Source: Holophagaceae bacterium (GTDB taxonomy: Bacteria; Acidobacteriota; Holophagae; Holophagales; Holophagaceae). From it: DNA of 8,484 nucleotides. Position 1 is the stretch's first letter. Each line of letters starts with the position of its first letter. The notes below the pieces were generated by a model. It was given only the letters and a program-made list of their open reading frames with translations, ran no database searches and had not been told where the DNA came from. The position numbers and the translations under genes are program-made. Positions 6,593 to 8,484 of this stretch are shown in pieces. The stretch covers positions 1-8,484 of the forward strand of contig JADJVL010000016.1 of assembly GCA_016710635.1 (NCBI GenBank), written 5' to 3'.

Positions 6593-7594
6593 TCAGCCCT
6601 TTTTCCGCAGTTCCTTCATCAGCTTCGGCAGCCTGTTCACCGCCGCCTGCACCTCCATCCACTCCCGGTGCGGCCGGGCCGGGAAGCCGGTGACGAAGCT
6701 GCCTTCCGGCAGGCTCTTCGCCACCACGCTGTTGCCGCCGACGATGCTGCGGGCGCCGATCTCGATGTGGCCGACGACGCCGACCTTGCCGGCGAGGGTC
6801 ACGTAGTCGCCGAGCTTGGTGCTGCCGCTGATGCCGCTCTGGCTCACGAGGAGGCAGTGCTCGCCGACGGTGACGTTGTGGGCCACCTGCACCTGGTTGT
6901 CCACCTTGGTGCCGGCGCCGATGCGGGTCGGGCCCAGCACGCCCCGGTCCACGGTGACGCAGGCGCCGAGCTCGGCGTCGTCGCCGACTTCCACCCAGCC
7001 CACCTGGGGCACCTTCTGGTGCCGGCCGTCCACGAGCACATAGCCGTAGCCGTCGCTGCCCAGCACCGTGTTGGCGTGGATGCGCCCGGTCCCCCAGCCG
7101 CGTCCGGCGGTACAGCACCACCCCGGCGAAGAGCTCACGGTCCGCCCCAGCACGCAGTCCTCGGCGATGTGCACGCGGGGTGCAGCACGCAGCCCGGGCC
7201 CAGCGCGCTGCGGGCGCCGATGGTGACGCCCGGGGCGATGCGGCAGCCGGACCGAGCTGCACGCTGGGATCCACGGCGTGGCGCTCCATTTCCTGGGCCG
7301 GTTCGGGATGCAGACCAGCCGATGGCCTGGGCGAGGCCCAGTAGGGGTTTTCCACCACCAGCACCGGCCGGTCGCCCAGCTCGGTCCTCGGATCCACCAG
7401 GATCAGACCGGCGCCGCTGGCGTGGGCTTTCGGGGCGTAAGCGCGGGTTCGCGAAGGAAGGACAGGGCGGCCGCCCCGGCCTCCTCCAGGGCCTCACTTC
7501 GGAAATACGGTGATCCGGGGGCAATGGCGGAGTTCGCCGCCGAGGCGTCGCGGCCAGTTCGCCCGGCCGAAGGGTGTGGTCTGCCGTTGGCCAT
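6593..7594 (-). CDS. lpxD: UDP-3-O-acylglucosamine N-acyltransferase LpxD (frameshifted)
   Basis: Third step of lipid A synthesis: adds a 3-hydroxyacyl chain from ACP to the 2-amino group of UDP-3-O-acyl-glucosamine, in the cytosol. Start ATG at 7594-7592, with GGAAGAGG about 6 bases ahead. The N-terminal uridine-binding domain can be read across frames as GELA...RLGGELRHC, DHRISEVRP, LEEAGAAALSFLREP, DPRTELGDRPVLVVENPYWA. Then comes the left-handed hexapeptide repeat helix: GCRIAPGVTIGARSALGPGC, RIHANTVLGSDGYGYV, and so on. VQVAHNVTVGEH holds the catalytic-type His (codon 6880-6878). The C-terminal helix ends in KLMKELRKKG. About 334 residues, near the family's usual 340. The last 480 bases are clean, while the N-terminal half has breaks near 7120, 7180, 7250, 7320, 7420, 7480 and 7550. 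An essential gene broken this often points to sequence error. Its 5' end is 38 bases from a divergent gene. Confidence 0.92.
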
Positions 7595-7632
7595 GGCGGC
7601 CTCTTCCCCCAGTTTCGCTCAAAGGTCCCGAC

Positions 7633-8107
7633 GTGTCCCAGCCTTCATCGCCCGCCTCCGGCACCGGTCACGACCTGGAGCGCCCCGCCAGCGCCGCCGA
7701 AACCCGGCGCGAAGGCCGCTGGACCCTGTGGAGCCTGGGGCTCCTCGCGGTGGTCTTCCTCGGCGCCACCTGGACCTTCGCCCGCTTCACCCGGCTGCCG
7801 GCCCCGCCGCCGCCAGGCCCCGTGAACCACGGACCCTGCCCGCCGCCGTGCGCAAGCCCGTCCTCGCCAAGCTGGCGCCCCACCTCGACAGGGTGGACTT
7901 CATCAAGATGCCCAACGGCGCCGTGCGGGAGTTCCGCATCAAGGGCCGGCCGAAGTACGCCTCGCCCAGGACTTCCACAAGGCCTTCCGCCCCCTCGTCG
8001 CCACCGGGCTGCGGCCCCTGCTCCAGCCCTACGGCGAGATCCTCAGCTTCGAGATCAAGGCCCTGGACCTGCCGCCCATGCGCCTGCGCGCCCTGCCCAA
8101 CGACTGA
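7633..8107 (+). CDS. Small membrane-anchored protein of unknown function (frameshifted)
   Basis: About 158 residues once two breaks are allowed for (near 7815 and 7965). GTG start at 7633 with AAAGG (7621-7625) ahead. A polar N-terminus is followed by one membrane segment at about residues 32-50 (LWSLGLLAVVFLGATWTF), then a Pro-rich stretch, then a periplasmic-looking or soluble domain: VRKPVLAKLAPHLDRVDFIK, GAVREFRIKGRPKY, LAQDFHKAFRPLVATGLRP, and LSFEIKALDLPPMRLRALPN before the TGA. I do not recognise the family. The gene is divergent from lpxD and 25 bases ahead of lgt, so it is probably co-transcribed with lgt and may have an envelope role; that is only context. Confidence 0.7.
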
Positions 8108-8132
8108 CCCCCCCGGAACCAAGGGGAACCCC

Positions 8133-8484
8133 ATGCATCCCGTCCTCTTCTGCATCGGCACCTTCGAGGTGGGCACCTACAGGGCTCATCCTCGCCCTGG
8201 GCTTCTTCTGTGGCCTGGCCCCAGAAGCGCCAGGCCCGGCTGGACGGCATCTCCGGCGAGGCCGTCGCCGACCTGGCGATCAACGTGCCGCTGGCGGGCC
8301 TGCTGGGCTCCCGGGTCCTCTACATCATCGTCGAGCTGGTGAACGGCGCGCCCCCGAGCCAGGTCTTCTCCTGGGCATGCCTCCGGGCCGCGGGCCACGT
8401 GCACGGGGGATCCTACGGCGGCCCTGGCGGCGGCTTCCTCTGGCGCTCGAAGAAGCTGGGCTGCTGCGCCTGGGAGTCACCGGC
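8133..8484 (+). CDS. lgt: Prolipoprotein diacylglyceryl transferase Lgt, 5' part
   Basis: Moves diacylglycerol from phosphatidylglycerol to the lipobox cysteine of prolipoproteins, in the inner membrane. ATG at 8133 follows AAGGGG (8121-8126). The N-terminus MHPVLFCIGTFEVGTY and then LILALGFFCGLA match the first membrane segment of Lgt. KRQARLDG, EAVADLAINVPLAGLLGSRVLY and a HGG-x-x-GG element (HVHGGSYGG, matching the conserved HGGL(I/L)GG with its functional His) follow. Frame breaks lie near 8180 and 8215. The window ends about 117 residues in, so most of the protein, including the Lgt signature, is missing. Confidence 0.85.

Noticed and set aside
6435..7513. Long open frames on both strands over lpxD
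   Set aside because: The plus-strand frame is antisense to lpxD hexapeptide repeats. The 320-codon minus frame only contributes a true N-terminal piece of LpxD and then runs out of frame.
1..8484. CRISPR array, insertion sequence or phage genes
   Set aside because: No regularly spaced repeats, transposase motifs or terminal inverted repeats with target duplication were seen. The only repeats are short hairpins.

Overview
The window is high-GC DNA with strong G/C preference at third codon positions, from a Gram-negative bacterium: it carries lpxD (lipid A synthesis) and lgt (lipoprotein maturation). The gene content and the two class I lanthipeptide-type leader peptides would fit Acidobacteriota of the Holophaga/Geothrix kind, but that placement is inference, not proof. 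A recurring feature is single-base insertions and deletions, often in C or G runs, that break most long genes, including normally essential ones. Anticodon arms of both tRNAs are also disturbed. I therefore read the breaks mainly as sequencing or assembly error and give gene spans across them.

Layout: (1) 1-838: a broken four-helix-bundle (IVP-like) gene, two palindromes sharing a GGCTRAAGCC core, and two divergent serine tRNA genes, tRNA-Ser(UGA) on minus and tRNA-Ser(GCU) on plus, the latter followed by a clear terminator. (2) 1031-3616: the most interesting part. Two small peptide genes, 78 and about 77 residues, share an LN[RK]ETLR[RQ]L leader and have Cys/Ser/Thr-rich C-terminal halves. 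They look like precursors of ribosomally made modified peptides (class I lanthipeptide-like). They flank a LytS-type membrane histidine kinase and a LytTR response regulator that overlap each other, and the block ends at a 16-bp-stem hairpin. No modifying enzyme or transporter is visible. (3) 3727-6587: a bifunctional Rel/SpoT (p)ppGpp synthetase/hydrolase whose stop codon overlaps the start of a CoA-pyrophosphatase-like NUDIX hydrolase. (4) 6593-7594 on minus: lpxD, convergent with the NUDIX gene across only 5 bases. (5) 7633-8484: a small membrane-anchored protein of unknown function, then the 5' part of lgt, cut by the window edge.

How they may work together: the precursor - kinase - regulator - precursor block could be a self-contained peptide-signal or peptide-product circuit, with the LytTR pair controlling one or both peptide genes. 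The rest is housekeeping: stringent response, nucleotide clean-up and cell envelope.
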